Assembly: GCA_964390905.1 (NCBI GenBank)
Contig: CAYMLO010000018.1
Coordinates: 1 to 64,000, forward strand
Direction: 5' to 3'
Length of the DNA: 64,000 nt
DNA from: JAFGLZ01 sp964390905
GTDB lineage: Bacteria; Planctomycetota; Phycisphaerae; UBA1845; JAFGLZ01
The notes under the pieces are model-generated. The model had not been told where the DNA came from. It ran no database searches and saw nothing but the letters and a program-made list of their open reading frames with translations. This document shows positions 18,521 through 27,470 of the stretch, piece by piece. Positions within the stretch are counted from its first letter, which is position 1. Each line of letters starts with the position of its first letter. Both the position numbers and the translations under genes were made by a program.

Positions 18521-19062
18521 TTAACAAGGCCAACATGGCAATCCTGACGGTATCGGTGGTGATCGGTGCGGCGACGTTCGTCGCGACGCGGTCCTTGCGG
18601 GGCGAGGCCCCGGGGGCGGGCGCGGCGTTGACCAGCACGGCCCCGGGGGAGGAGGTCGGTCGCGGGGGGCGACTTCGCGCACTGGGGCGATGGCTGGAGC
18701 TGTCGAAGGAGCAGCAGGACGCCATCCACAAGGACGATCCGACCTTCTGGCTTGACGTTCTCAACCAGCGCGAGCAGTTGATCGCCGAGCGCGAGCGCCT
18801 CGCCAAGCTGCTGGAGGATCTGCAGTCCACCGAGAAGCAGATCACCGACCAGGTCGATCGTATGATCGCGCTCGGCAACGAGATCGAGCGTCGCGTGACC
18901 AAGCGCCTGTTGATCATCCGCCGCCACCTGACGCCGGAGCAGCAGAAGAAGCTGTTCGGCTTGTGTGCGCTGGGCGTTCGGACACGAGCGAACCGAGCCG
19001 CTGATGCCGGCGGCCGGGGCCTGGGCCGGGGGTGGGGTCGCGGACGAGGCCGCGGGCGATAG
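18517..19062 (+). CDS. Spy/CpxP-like periplasmic protein with Gly/Arg-rich tail
   Basis: 181 aa. An N-terminal hydrophobic anchor or signal (MAILTVSVVIGAATFVATR) is followed by a charged helical domain (LELSKEQQDAIHKDD... REQLIAERERLAKLLEDLQSTEKQITDQVDRMIALGNEIERR... HLTPEQQKKLF) of the CpxP/Spy/heavy-metal-resistance type, which acts as a periplasmic chaperone or signal sensor. The extreme C-terminus is GR/RG-rich. The start overlaps the anti-sigma stop codon (ATGA), so the three genes form a sigma/anti-sigma/effector unit. It converges with the response regulator gene 20 nt away. Confidence 0.75.
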   Translation: MINKANMAILTVSVVIGAATFVATRSLRGEAPGAGAALTSTAPGEEVGRGGRLRALGRWLELSKEQQDAIHKDDPTFWLDVLNQREQLIAERERLAKLLEDLQSTEKQITDQVDRMIALGNEIERRVTKRLLIIRRHLTPEQQKKLFGLCALGVRTRANRAADAGGRGLGRGWGRGRGRGR

Positions 19063-19081
19063 GCACCCTCGCTTCGATCGA

Positions 19082-19762
19082 TCAGGGCACGAGTTTGTAC
19101 CCCACGCGCTGGACGGTCAGGATGTGCTGGGGGTGCTTGGGGTTGGGCTCGATCTTCCGACGCAAGCTGACGATGTGGTTGTCGACCGTGCGGTCGGTGG
19201 GGAAGCCTTCGATGCCCCAGATGACCTCGAGCATTTCGTTTCGGGCCACGGGCTGATCGACGCGCTCGAGCAGCATCTTGAGGATCTCGATCTCGTAGTG
19301 GCCGAGGTTGTGCGTTTTGCGGCCGCGTGTCACTCGTCCCTTGCTCAGGTCGATCTCGGCCTGTCCGATCCGGGCGTGTCGCAGCGTGGTGCCGATGCCC
19401 TCGCTGCGTCGCAAGGCGGCCTTGATACGGGCCAGCAGCTCGCGGACGCCGAACGGCTTGGTGATGTAGTCGTCGGCGCCCAGCTCCAAACCGCGGACCT
19501 TGTCGATCTCCTGCCCGCGCGCGGTCAGCATGAGGATCGGGATGGTCATGCCCATCGCGCGGATCTCCTTGCAGACGTCGAAGCCGTCCATCCCGGGCAG
19601 CATGACATCGAGCAGGACCAGGTCGGGCCCCCACGTGCGAACCTGCTCGACGGCGCCCGAACCGTCGGCGACCGTGGCCACCTCGTAGCCCTCGAACTGG
19701 AGGTTGTCACACAACCCCATCGCCATGTCAGCTTCGTCCTCTACGATCAAGATGCGCGGCAT
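19082..19762 (-). CDS. OmpR/PhoB-family response regulator
   Basis: 226 aa. The receiver domain (1-120) carries the acidic pair ED (about 8-10), phospho-acceptor D52 (LVLLDVML), T80 (MLTAR) and K102 (ITKPFG). The winged-helix DNA-binding domain (about 130-226) ends in DNHIVSLRRKIEPNPKHPQHILTVQRVGYKLVP, the typical recognition helix and wing. It is a DNA-binding output partner of the histidine kinase encoded immediately upstream; stop and start overlap (TAATG), so the pair is translationally coupled. Confidence 0.93.
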   Translation of the reverse strand: MPRILIVEDEADMAMGLCDNLQFEGYEVATVADGSGAVEQVRTWGPDLVLLDVMLPGMDGFDVCKEIRAMGMTIPILMLTARGQEIDKVRGLELGADDYITKPFGVRELLARIKAALRRSEGIGTTLRHARIGQAEIDLSKGRVTRGRKTHNLGHYEIEILKMLLERVDQPVARNEMLEVIWGIEGFPTDRTVDNHIVSLRRKIEPNPKHPQHILTVQRVGYKLVP

Positions 19763-21813
19763 TAGGATTCCCCTGATGAGTGATGGTTGGCCTCCGGCAG
19801 GAAGAGCGTGAACGTGCTTCCCACCCCGGGCGTGCTGTCAACCCACACGTCACCCTCGTGTCCGGTGACGATGTGATGGACGAGTTTGAGCCCGAGTCCG
19901 CTGCCGCGGATGGCGCGGACGGTCTCGCCGCTGCCTCGAAAGAAGCTATCGAACAGCCGGTCGCGCTCGCCGGGCGGGATGCCCACGCCGCGGTCGGACA
20001 CCGAGATGGTCGTTCCCTCCCGTCCGTTCCGATGGGCTCGCCGGACCTGAACTTCGACCACCTTGTCCTTGTTGGAATACTTCACGGCGTTGTTGAGCAG
20101 GTTCAAGACCGCTTGGGCGACGGCGTCGGCGTCCGCGGACACGGTCGGCAGATCGGGTTGGATCTCCACGCGACATTCGAAGCCGTGGTGGTCGAGCTGG
20201 AAGCGATAGGCCTCGAGCGTCTGGGAGACCACCTCGCCGATGTCGCAGTCGACCCGCTCATACCGCTTGTGGCCGGCGTCGATGCGCGAGAAGTCCAGGA
20301 TGTTGTTGATCAGGTGGGTCAGTCGTTCGCTCTCTCGTGTGATGACGGCGTAGTATTCGCGGCGCTTGCCGTCGCTGACGGCCCGGCCGTAGAGCAACGT
20401 TTCGCCGAACAGTCGGATGAGGGCCAACGGGGTCTTGAGCTCGTGGGAGACGTTGGCGACGAACTCGTTCTTGAGCCGCGTCAGGGTCATCTCCCGGCGG
20501 ACGGCGAGCAGGAGCACGGCCACGGCCGCCATCAGTACCGTCACGACGATGGCCGTCAGGGCGATGTAGATCGACGTCTGCCGACGCACTTCATGCCGGA
20601 CCCGCTCGAGGAACGCCGGCGCGGGCTGGAGCTGCCAGGTTTGAAGGGGCATGGCCAGGACCTGCGTCCAGGGCACGTCGGGCGGCGACGGCGTGTCGCT
20701 CTTGGGGTCAACGACCAGATCGCCTCGTCCCACGGCCTTAACGATGGGGACCACGAACGTTTCATACAGGGCTGACCGGTGGATGCACACTCCCACCAGG
20801 ACCTTGCCTCCTGTGCTGGGAAGGCGTCGATAGGCCAGCGCCCGAGGTCTGGCGCCAAGTGTGTCGGCGACGAACTGCACGCCCGGCTCCTCAGTCCCCA
20901 AGGGGGGGTCCAACCGGGGCGCCATCCAGGTCCGAACCACGTCTGCAGCACTGGCCAGCTTGTGCTGACGGCTGGCGATGTCGGCCAGTTCGCGCTCCGC
21001 CAGGTTGATGTCATCGGGCGGGCGATCGGTCAGCTGCTTGAGTCGATAGATCAACATCTCGGCGCATTCGCGGGCGGGCAGAGGAACGTATCCCGCCGTG
21101 ATCTGTTCGAGAAGGTCTTCGGCGGCTCGAGCGGCTTCGTTCTGCTGGCCGGATGCCGTCAGCACATCGATCAACGCGAGGTTTACCCAGAACAGGGAAG
21201 GGGGATCGAGCCCGCGCAAGACGACGGCGTAGCGCGTGCGTAGCCGTTCGTAGATTTGGATCGCGTCATCGAATCGCTTCTGCTTCGCCCGACAGCCCGC
21301 GATGGCCATTTGCGCCTTGAGCTGCCAGTACACGGGCGTGGCCTCGCCCGTGCATTGCCGGTAGCGCTCGATGGCCTCTTCGAGATTTCGCTCGACGAAT
21401 TCGAGCTGTTCGGCCATGCCGTAGCTCGGCGGGGCCAACGCTTCGTAGGACCGATCCGATCGCGCCCCCGTCGTCGCAGGCCAGGTGATCAACGCCCAGT
21501 GGTCGTAGACGAAGCCAAGCTCCAGCCAATCGTCTTTCGATACGATTCGATTGAGGACGGGGTCGTCCTCGTCCTGGTAGGCTTGGTGGAGGCGGGTGAT
21601 CCGGTCGTCGGCGGCCCGGCGAAGCTCGTCCTGCAGGCGGTCCGAGACGAACTCCGCTCGATCACGGAGACGCCGCGTCCGATCCTCCTGAATGGCCCGT
21701 CCCTGACGCAGGGCCAACCGGACGCCTCCGCCGGCCAGCGCCAGCGCGAGCAGGACGACGAGCGCCGATGCGCCCCACCACCAACGGCGAGCTATCTGCT
21801 GTGCATCCGCCAT
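19762..21813 (-). CDS. Sensor histidine kinase with TPR-like extracytoplasmic region
   Basis: 683 aa. TM1 lies at about 13-32 and TM2 at about 415-440 (LTAIVVTVLMAAVAVLLLAV), bracketing a large sensor region. That region has helical repeats resembling TPRs (YWQLKAQMAIAGCRAKQKRFDDAIQIYERLR, FWVNLALIDVLTASGQQNEAARAAEDLL). The cytoplasmic kinase is complete: H-box NVSHELKTPLALIR (H about 455), N-box NLLNNAVKYSN, G1 DRGVGIPPGE and G2 GSGLGLKLV. It autophosphorylates and should transfer to D52 of the downstream regulator. The signal is unknown. Confidence 0.9.
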   Translation of the reverse strand: MADAQQIARRWWWGASALVVLLALALAGGGVRLALRQGRAIQEDRTRRLRDRAEFVSDRLQDELRRAADDRITRLHQAYQDEDDPVLNRIVSKDDWLELGFVYDHWALITWPATTGARSDRSYEALAPPSYGMAEQLEFVERNLEEAIERYRQCTGEATPVYWQLKAQMAIAGCRAKQKRFDDAIQIYERLRTRYAVVLRGLDPPSLFWVNLALIDVLTASGQQNEAARAAEDLLEQITAGYVPLPARECAEMLIYRLKQLTDRPPDDINLAERELADIASRQHKLASAADVVRTWMAPRLDPPLGTEEPGVQFVADTLGARPRALAYRRLPSTGGKVLVGVCIHRSALYETFVVPIVKAVGRGDLVVDPKSDTPSPPDVPWTQVLAMPLQTWQLQPAPAFLERVRHEVRRQTSIYIALTAIVVTVLMAAVAVLLLAVRREMTLTRLKNEFVANVSHELKTPLALIRLFGETLLYGRAVSDGKRREYYAVITRESERLTHLINNILDFSRIDAGHKRYERVDCDIGEVVSQTLEAYRFQLDHHGFECRVEIQPDLPTVSADADAVAQAVLNLLNNAVKYSNKDKVVEVQVRRAHRNGREGTTISVSDRGVGIPPGERDRLFDSFFRGSGETVRAIRGSGLGLKLVHHIVTGHEGDVWVDSTPGVGSTFTLFLPEANHHSSGES

Positions 21814-21943
21814 CGATACGGTGCATTGTACCGCGAACGTGGTCCCACGACGCCATTCGGATGAGGCGTGTCGCAGCGAGACGGGCGCAGAAGATTCCTT
21901 CGAACGTCGATCGTTCTAGCCGGGACGGGAGGTCCCCAGGCCG

Positions 21944-22213
21944 TCATAGAAGCGCAGCCACAAGGTACCAGAGGGTATTGTTGCCTGTGGCGGTGGAGGT
22001 CTCCACACCAGGGCCGGGCACGCCGCCATCCGGGTTCAGCAGGCCGACCGTGCCGTTCAGACCGAGAGGGATGTTGAGGTTGAAGTTGACGTTGCCCCAG
22101 CCGCCCAACCACCCCAGGGCGCCCCCATAGGGGTTGCAGCCGGAAACACACAGACCGAGGATTGCCAGCACGAGCGTTGCCGCCCGGGCTTTGTATCCCA
22201 ATGGGCGCGCCAT
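21944..22213 (-). CDS. Small lipoprotein
   Basis: 89 aa with a clear lipoprotein signal: hydrophobic core ATLVLAILGLCVSG and lipobox VSGC, with lipidated C at about residue 26. The mature part is short, rich in Gly, Asn and Leu (WGNVNFNLNIPLGLNGTVGLL) and ends in a second hydrophobic stretch. A GGTGG ribosome site precedes the ATG. No family is recognised. Confidence 0.6.
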   Translation of the reverse strand: MARPLGYKARAATLVLAILGLCVSGCNPYGGALGWLGGWGNVNFNLNIPLGLNGTVGLLNPDGGVPGPGVETSTATGNNTLWYLVAALL

Positions 22214-22427
22214 GATCGACCCACCTTCCCGGCGATGAACGCTTGACTCTACTGGACTTGTCGGCAGACCGCCCTGGAAATCTTGAGTCGCCCCCCATCA
22301 CCGACGGGGCCAAGCGCGGAACATGGGATGTGGCCATGGCCCCGCCGTTCGCCGGCGAATGCCGTTACGTGACCCGAGACGCTCAATATGATACGCTAGC
22401 CGTCAGGAGGAAATCCGAGGAGCTGGC

Positions 22428-23015
22428 ATGAGCTCGAATTCCGAGGAACGGACGGCCGAAGACCGGGCCTGCGAGTACATGGGCACCTACGAGAACGGGA
22501 TGGTTCGTCCGGACGGTCCCGTGGACTGGCCGAACGGCACCCGGGTGATCATCTGCGTCGCCGAACCCGAAGCCCGGAGCGAGACCGAGCTGGGGCCGGT
22601 CATTCTGGTCGGGTTCGGCCTGGCCGGCCGGTGGGTGGCGGACATCTTCGACCGCCACAAGATCGAGTACGTGATCGTCGACCAGAACCCCGAGACGATC
22701 GAGATCCAGAAGCGTCTCGGCCTGCGGGCCGTCCTCGGCGACATTGGCGAGGAGGCCACCCTCCGCAAGGCGGGGATCGAGCAGGCGTCCTTGTTGGTAT
22801 TGACCGTTCCGGACGAGCAGGCCGTCCTGCGGGCGACGCAGCTCGCCAGGAAGATCAAGCCGGACATCTACATCGTCGCGCGAACGAACTACACGTCGGC
22901 CGGTCTGCGGGCCGCACAACTTGGCGCAAACGAGGTCATCAAAGGGGAGCAGGCCGTCGCACGACAGTTCTACGAGAAGCTATTGCGCAAACTGGGGGGC
23001 GAGCCGCCTACCTAG
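22428..23015 (+). CDS. RCK_N (TrkA-N) NAD-binding protein with AF2212-like N-terminal motif
   Basis: 195 aa. Residues about 57-190 form a Rossmann domain of the TrkA-N/RCK_N type: glycine motif VILVGFGLAGRWVADIF, VIVDQNPETIEIQKRLG, GDIGEEATLRKAGIEQASLLVLTVPDE and the terminal GANEVIKGEQAVARQFYEKLL. This fold gates K+ channels or transporters in response to nucleotides. The first about 45 residues (TYENGMVRPDGPVDWPNGTRVII) look like the short AF2212/DUF104-type motif found in planctomycete small proteins. There is no transmembrane segment and no adjacent Trk gene, so it may act on a distant channel. Confidence 0.8.
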   Translation: MSSNSEERTAEDRACEYMGTYENGMVRPDGPVDWPNGTRVIICVAEPEARSETELGPVILVGFGLAGRWVADIFDRHKIEYVIVDQNPETIEIQKRLGLRAVLGDIGEEATLRKAGIEQASLLVLTVPDEQAVLRATQLARKIKPDIYIVARTNYTSAGLRAAQLGANEVIKGEQAVARQFYEKLLRKLGGEPPT

Positions 23016-23066
23016 ACATCGGTCGAGCAGTTGATCGAGCTCGGCGAAGACCAGGAGTTGGCCAAG

Positions 23067-23891
23067 ATGGACTTTCCCCAAACGTCGATCGGCGGCGTAC
23101 AGGTGTCGCGACTGCTGTGCGGCAGCAACGTCTTCTTCGGGTTCAGCCATTTCAGCGCGGCCCGGGACAAGTGGCTTCAGAAGCACTTCACCGTCGAGCG
23201 GATCGCCGACGTGCTGACCTGCTGCCTCGAGCAGGGCGTCAACGGGATCGTGAGCGGTCCGCAGCCGAGGCTGCACGAGGCCATCAAGATCGCCGAGCAG
23301 CGGACCGGCCTCCAGATGGTGTGGGTCTGCACGCCCGGCGCCGGCGGCGAGGCCTGCACGGGTCGGATCGAGGAGGACATCGACTGGTGTGCCCGGCATG
23401 ACGTGAAGGTTTGCATGCCCCATCCCGTCTGGACCGACGCGAGGCTCATCATCAGTCAGAATCGCATTGACCAGGGCCCCGAGACACTGGCCTGCATCCG
23501 CCAGCACGGCATGGTGCCTGGCTTCAGCACGCACCGCATCGAGACCGTCATCGTCAGCGACAAGCAGGGCTACGACGCCGAAGTCTACATTCAGCTCTAC
23601 AACGCATTGGGGTTCCTGCTGCCGGTCGAGACCGACTGGGCCGCTCGGATCATCAACGACACACCGAAGCCCATCATCGCCATCAAGCCCCTGGCGGCCG
23701 GACGCCTGATCCCGCCGACGGGCCTGCATTTCAGTTTCGGCACGATCAAGCCCATCGACATGGTCTGCATCGGCCTGATGAGCGTCGAAGAGGCCGAGGA
23801 GAGCATTGCCATCGCCCGCAAGATCCTGACCGCCAGCGACGAGGAGGTCGACCTGGCCGTCACGCGAAGCAAGGCGCATCTGCTCAGGTAA
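23067..23891 (+). CDS. Aldo/keto-reductase-like TIM-barrel protein lacking the catalytic tetrad
   Basis: 274 aa. The beginning (TSIGGVQVSRLLCGSN) and the end (IGLMSVEEAEESIAIA) resemble aldo/keto reductases, and the length suits a single barrel. The AKR DxxxxY catalytic motif is not seen; instead the middle has GVNGIVSGPQ, VWVCTPGAGGEAC and CMPHPVW segments rich in Cys and His. The ATG at 23067 follows CAGGAG and is preferred over 23031. It lies 51 nt downstream of the RCK_N gene and may be co-transcribed. Function unknown. Confidence 0.6.
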   Translation: MDFPQTSIGGVQVSRLLCGSNVFFGFSHFSAARDKWLQKHFTVERIADVLTCCLEQGVNGIVSGPQPRLHEAIKIAEQRTGLQMVWVCTPGAGGEACTGRIEEDIDWCARHDVKVCMPHPVWTDARLIISQNRIDQGPETLACIRQHGMVPGFSTHRIETVIVSDKQGYDAEVYIQLYNALGFLLPVETDWAARIINDTPKPIIAIKPLAAGRLIPPTGLHFSFGTIKPIDMVCIGLMSVEEAEESIAIARKILTASDEEVDLAVTRSKAHLLR

Positions 23892-24085
23892 CACGCAAGG
23901 CTTGGCGAGCGCGGTCACGCCCGCCCCAGCTCGCTCTGACGTTCCCAATTCGGTCGGCGAGTCAGTTGTCAGATATCGTCTCGCCTTGTCTGGACTTGTC
24001 TCGCCGCGGCGACAGTGCTTGGATGGGGTTGGGGCCATTGGTACGATACCGCGTCCTGATTTCTGGGGACTTCGGAGGCGAACCG

Positions 24086-27000
24086 ATGAGAAGACAACGA
24101 TTCTGTCTGGCGTTCGCGGCTGTTCTGGTTGCCTGTTGGCCGGCGCGGGGCCTCGCGGCGCCGCTTCGCGGCATCGAGTTGCATCCCGACGCGCCGGAAT
24201 CCGTGGTGAAGGCGTTCGCCCAGAGCGGCCTGAACACAGTGGTCATCCCGTTCCGTCGGCAGGGGGACTTGTCCGAGCCGGCGTTTGTCAAGTCGTTGGC
24301 GCGATGGGGCAAGCTGGCCAAGCGGTACAAGCTGCGATGCCTGGTGGCGGTCCGGCTGTTCGGCCCGCCGGACTACGCCGGCGCGAAGGGAGGGTACACG
24401 CGCTGCGTCGAAGCCGTCGCGACGGGCGGGCCATGTGTCTCGCCGGGCGACAGGAAGTACTGGACCCAGCACGTCACGCCGCGCGTCCGCCGGATTGCGG
24501 AGCTGGCCAAGCAGAACGGGCTGGCGGGCGCACTGTTCGACTATCAGGCCACGCTGACCGCTGTGGAATACAATGCCTCCTACTGCTTCAGCAACGTCTG
24601 CTGGCACGCGTTCGTTAACGCCAAGCACGAGGGTGACAAGAAGCTGCTCGGGCTCAAACCTCGGGCACGCGTCAACTGGGTCCGGACGTCCCCGAGCGGC
24701 GGGGCGTACTACGCGTTCCTGTCCGGCATCATTCAGGAGGAAATGGCCAAGGCCTTCCAGGCAGCCCGCGCCGCGTTTCCCGAGGTGATCGTGGGCGTCT
24801 ACGGGTTCTGGGATACCTGGTTCTATCGCGGGATCGTCCGGGCCACGTCGCAGGCGGATGACCTCCCCCCCGCCGTTATGGCTGAATATGAGCGGTCTTC
24901 TCTCGGTCGGCTATGCCCGCTCCTCAAACCGACCTGGGCCAGGGCCAGACTGAAGTTTGCGCCCGTCGCCCGACTTTCGCTGGACTACTACCTGCCCGCC
25001 GATGTGCAGAACCAGATTGCCGAACTCGATGGGGACCGGACGGGGTTCCTGCTTCGCGCGACGGACGCGTTGTGGCGGCGTGTGACCGACGTCTATCACG
25101 TCTACCCGCCGATGGGGTCGGCCCGCGCCTACGCCGACGCCGTCCGCAAGGGCCTGAAGGGCCAGCGCACCGGCCAGCGTCTGCTGTTCAATAAGCCCCA
25201 CTACTCGCTGTACATGCCGCGTGTCGGCTTGGTCGAGGGCGTGGGGCTGTCCGGCCTGTTGGGCGGGATGATCAAGCGTCTGGCTGAATCGTTCCAGCTG
25301 CCCACCGTGCAGCTGAGCACCGCGCGCCCGGAGCAGTGGAAGGACATGCTGTCCGTCTGCAACGTCATCCTCGTCCTGCCCGGCGCCGTCACGGCCAATG
25401 CAGAGGGTATGGCTGCCGCCGCGCCGGCCTTTGCACGGTTCTTGCACAACGGCGGCGTCCTGATCGTGCTCAACGCCTCCGACCGCAAGGCCATCGGCTG
25501 GCTCGCCGACCACGCGTCCCGATTCGCTTGTGAGGCCGAACGCAGGTCGGGCATGAAACAGGGATGGCTGGCGAATGAGGGCAGCGGCCTGCTCGCCTCG
25601 CCCGTCTACATCGAGAAGCTCGCGCCGACAGGGGTTCGGTTCAAGTCGTTTGCGCCGCAGTACTCGGTTCTGGCCAAGGACGACCAGGACGGTGCGTACC
25701 TGCTGAGCCAGCCCGTCGGCAGGGGGTTGTTGGTCGTGTCGGCTGGGCCGGTGATGCCGGTGGAACTCCTGGCCAACGCGTTCTTCCGTCAGCTGCGTCG
25801 AGGCGACGTCTTTACCACCACGCTTCTGCCCGGAGCGGACAAGGTGCGATTTGGCACCAACGAGCTGATGCTCGGCGTGGCCGAGGTGCCCGAGCCGGCC
25901 AGCAACGTCAATGTGTTCGTAGACGTGATCGATACGCACGGGAAGCAAGCGACCCATCAGCGGTTCAACGTTTCGGTGGCGGGCGACGGCCTTCGCATCC
26001 CGCTGCGCTATGACGTCAACGAGGAAGGTGTCGGACGGATCGTCGTCACGATCGCGGATCCGACCGATGGGGGGGTCCTGCGGCGGCGGCACATCCGTCT
26101 GTTGCACGAACATCGCGTTGATGTCCTGCCGGACAAGAACTACTACACGACCGAATCGCACGCCGTCTTGCGGTTGCGGTATCTCGACGCGTCGTTACGC
26201 AAGGCGTCCGTGCGCGTCAAGCTGGTGGGCAGCGGGTCGCAGCCCGAGCTGACCGGCCAGGAGATCCGTCTTGCGAAGATCCCCATCGCCCAGACTCCCC
26301 CCGGCGAGCACGAGCTGGAGGTGTCCTTCGTGCAGGACGGCAAGGTGGTCTACGCCAGGACGCTGACGCTCCGCAAGGAACCGCCCTTCCCCACGGCCGT
26401 CAAGCTCCTGCACCATCGAAGCTGCGTCCTCGAGGTCGACGGCAAGCCATTCTTCCCGTTCGGCTGCTACGGCGGGCAGGACGCGGGCCTCGAAGCGCTG
26501 GGCGTCAACGCGACGGTCGGCGGTCCGGACAAGGCCGGCAAGCTGCGGTTCGCGCCGCATGGCCTGAAAGGATGGGCGCTGGACGACAAGATGACGCCGC
26601 AGAAGGTCCGGGACGAGCTGCGCGGGGAGAAGTACAAGATGCTCTTGTCGTGGTACATGTTCGACGAGCCGGCCCTGAACAGCCAGTCGCCCGATCACGT
26701 GCGGCGGTACTACGAGCACGGACGGCGGAAGGACCCGTACCATCCCCAGATGCTGGTCTACGTCGGCAGCGCAAGCTATCCGCAGTATCCCGACTACATG
26801 CCGGTGGCCGAGTGCCAGATGATGGACCACTACCCGCTGCCGTTCTTCGCGCCGTCGACGTACGGCCGGTATCTTCGGGAGGTGACCGAGGCTGCCCGCG
26901 GCCGGCGAAACGTCTGGGGCGTGCCGCAGTGCTTCGACTGGCGGGAGATCGGCGCAGCCATCGGGCCGTTCAAGCGAGAGGACCTACACCCCAGGGGACC

Positions 27001-27406
27001 CGAGGCGCTGAACTACGTCTATCAGTCCGTCATCGAGGGGGCGGGGGCGATCACGTTCTGGACGTTCCGCTATGCCGCCGGTGACGCGTCCCGGTACGGG
27101 CCGTTCCGCAAGGCCCTGGCCGAGGGCGCCAAGCTGACGCAGCTGGTCGCCAAAGGCGTCGTGGTCGACTCGCCCTGTGTTCGCCCGCTCGGCGCCCAGG
27201 TCCGGTGCCGCACCTTCCAGGTCGGCAAGGAGATCTACGTCGTCGCGGCCAACTACCTCGGACGCAAGGCGACCGTCACCTTCAGCGCGCCGTATCTGAA
27301 GGGCAGGACGCTGCGACAGTACCTGCCGAGCGACCGTCAGCTGGGCGGGCTCACCGACACGTTCGGGCCGCTGGCGGGCAAGGTCTACGTCGTTCCCGCT
27401 CCGTAG
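24086..27406 (+). CDS. Large secreted multidomain glycosidase-like protein
   Basis: 1106 aa. Signal peptide MRRQRFCLAFAAVLVACWPARGLAAP, cleaved near residue 26. The N-terminal part (about 27-380) looks like a TIM barrel (GIELHPDAPESVVKAFAQSGLNTVVIPF; VIVGVYGFWDTW). A middle alpha/beta domain (about 430-590) has a flavodoxin/glutamine-amidotransferase-like layout (CNVILVLPGAV... FLHNGGVLIVLNA), as in beta-galactosidase trimerisation domains. A late barrel begins VLEVDGKPFFPFGCYGG (about 790) and contains WYMFDEPALNSQ. The ATG at 24086 has a GGAGG site. No GH family can be assigned with confidence; the role is probably polysaccharide breakdown outside the cytoplasm. Confidence 0.65.
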   Translation: MRRQRFCLAFAAVLVACWPARGLAAPLRGIELHPDAPESVVKAFAQSGLNTVVIPFRRQGDLSEPAFVKSLARWGKLAKRYKLRCLVAVRLFGPPDYAGAKGGYTRCVEAVATGGPCVSPGDRKYWTQHVTPRVRRIAELAKQNGLAGALFDYQATLTAVEYNASYCFSNVCWHAFVNAKHEGDKKLLGLKPRARVNWVRTSPSGGAYYAFLSGIIQEEMAKAFQAARAAFPEVIVGVYGFWDTWFYRGIVRATSQADDLPPAVMAEYERSSLGRLCPLLKPTWARARLKFAPVARLSLDYYLPADVQNQIAELDGDRTGFLLRATDALWRRVTDVYHVYPPMGSARAYADAVRKGLKGQRTGQRLLFNKPHYSLYMPRVGLVEGVGLSGLLGGMIKRLAESFQLPTVQLSTARPEQWKDMLSVCNVILVLPGAVTANAEGMAAAAPAFARFLHNGGVLIVLNASDRKAIGWLADHASRFACEAERRSGMKQGWLANEGSGLLASPVYIEKLAPTGVRFKSFAPQYSVLAKDDQDGAYLLSQPVGRGLLVVSAGPVMPVELLANAFFRQLRRGDVFTTTLLPGADKVRFGTNELMLGVAEVPEPASNVNVFVDVIDTHGKQATHQRFNVSVAGDGLRIPLRYDVNEEGVGRIVVTIADPTDGGVLRRRHIRLLHEHRVDVLPDKNYYTTESHAVLRLRYLDASLRKASVRVKLVGSGSQPELTGQEIRLAKIPIAQTPPGEHELEVSFVQDGKVVYARTLTLRKEPPFPTAVKLLHHRSCVLEVDGKPFFPFGCYGGQDAGLEALGVNATVGGPDKAGKLRFAPHGLKGWALDDKMTPQKVRDELRGEKYKMLLSWYMFDEPALNSQSPDHVRRYYEHGRRKDPYHPQMLVYVGSASYPQYPDYMPVAECQMMDHYPLPFFAPSTYGRYLREVTEAARGRRNVWGVPQCFDWREIGAAIGPFKREDLHPRGPEALNYVYQSVIEGAGAITFWTFRYAAGDASRYGPFRKALAEGAKLTQLVAKGVVVDSPCVRPLGAQVRCRTFQVGKEIYVVAANYLGRKATVTFSAPYLKGRTLRQYLPSDRQLGGLTDTFGPLAGKVYVVPAP

Positions 27407-27470
27407 CGGGGGCGTCCGGTCGTGCGGATTTGGTCAGCGGCGGAGTCATCGTCGTAAGAGGGCGAGCAAG

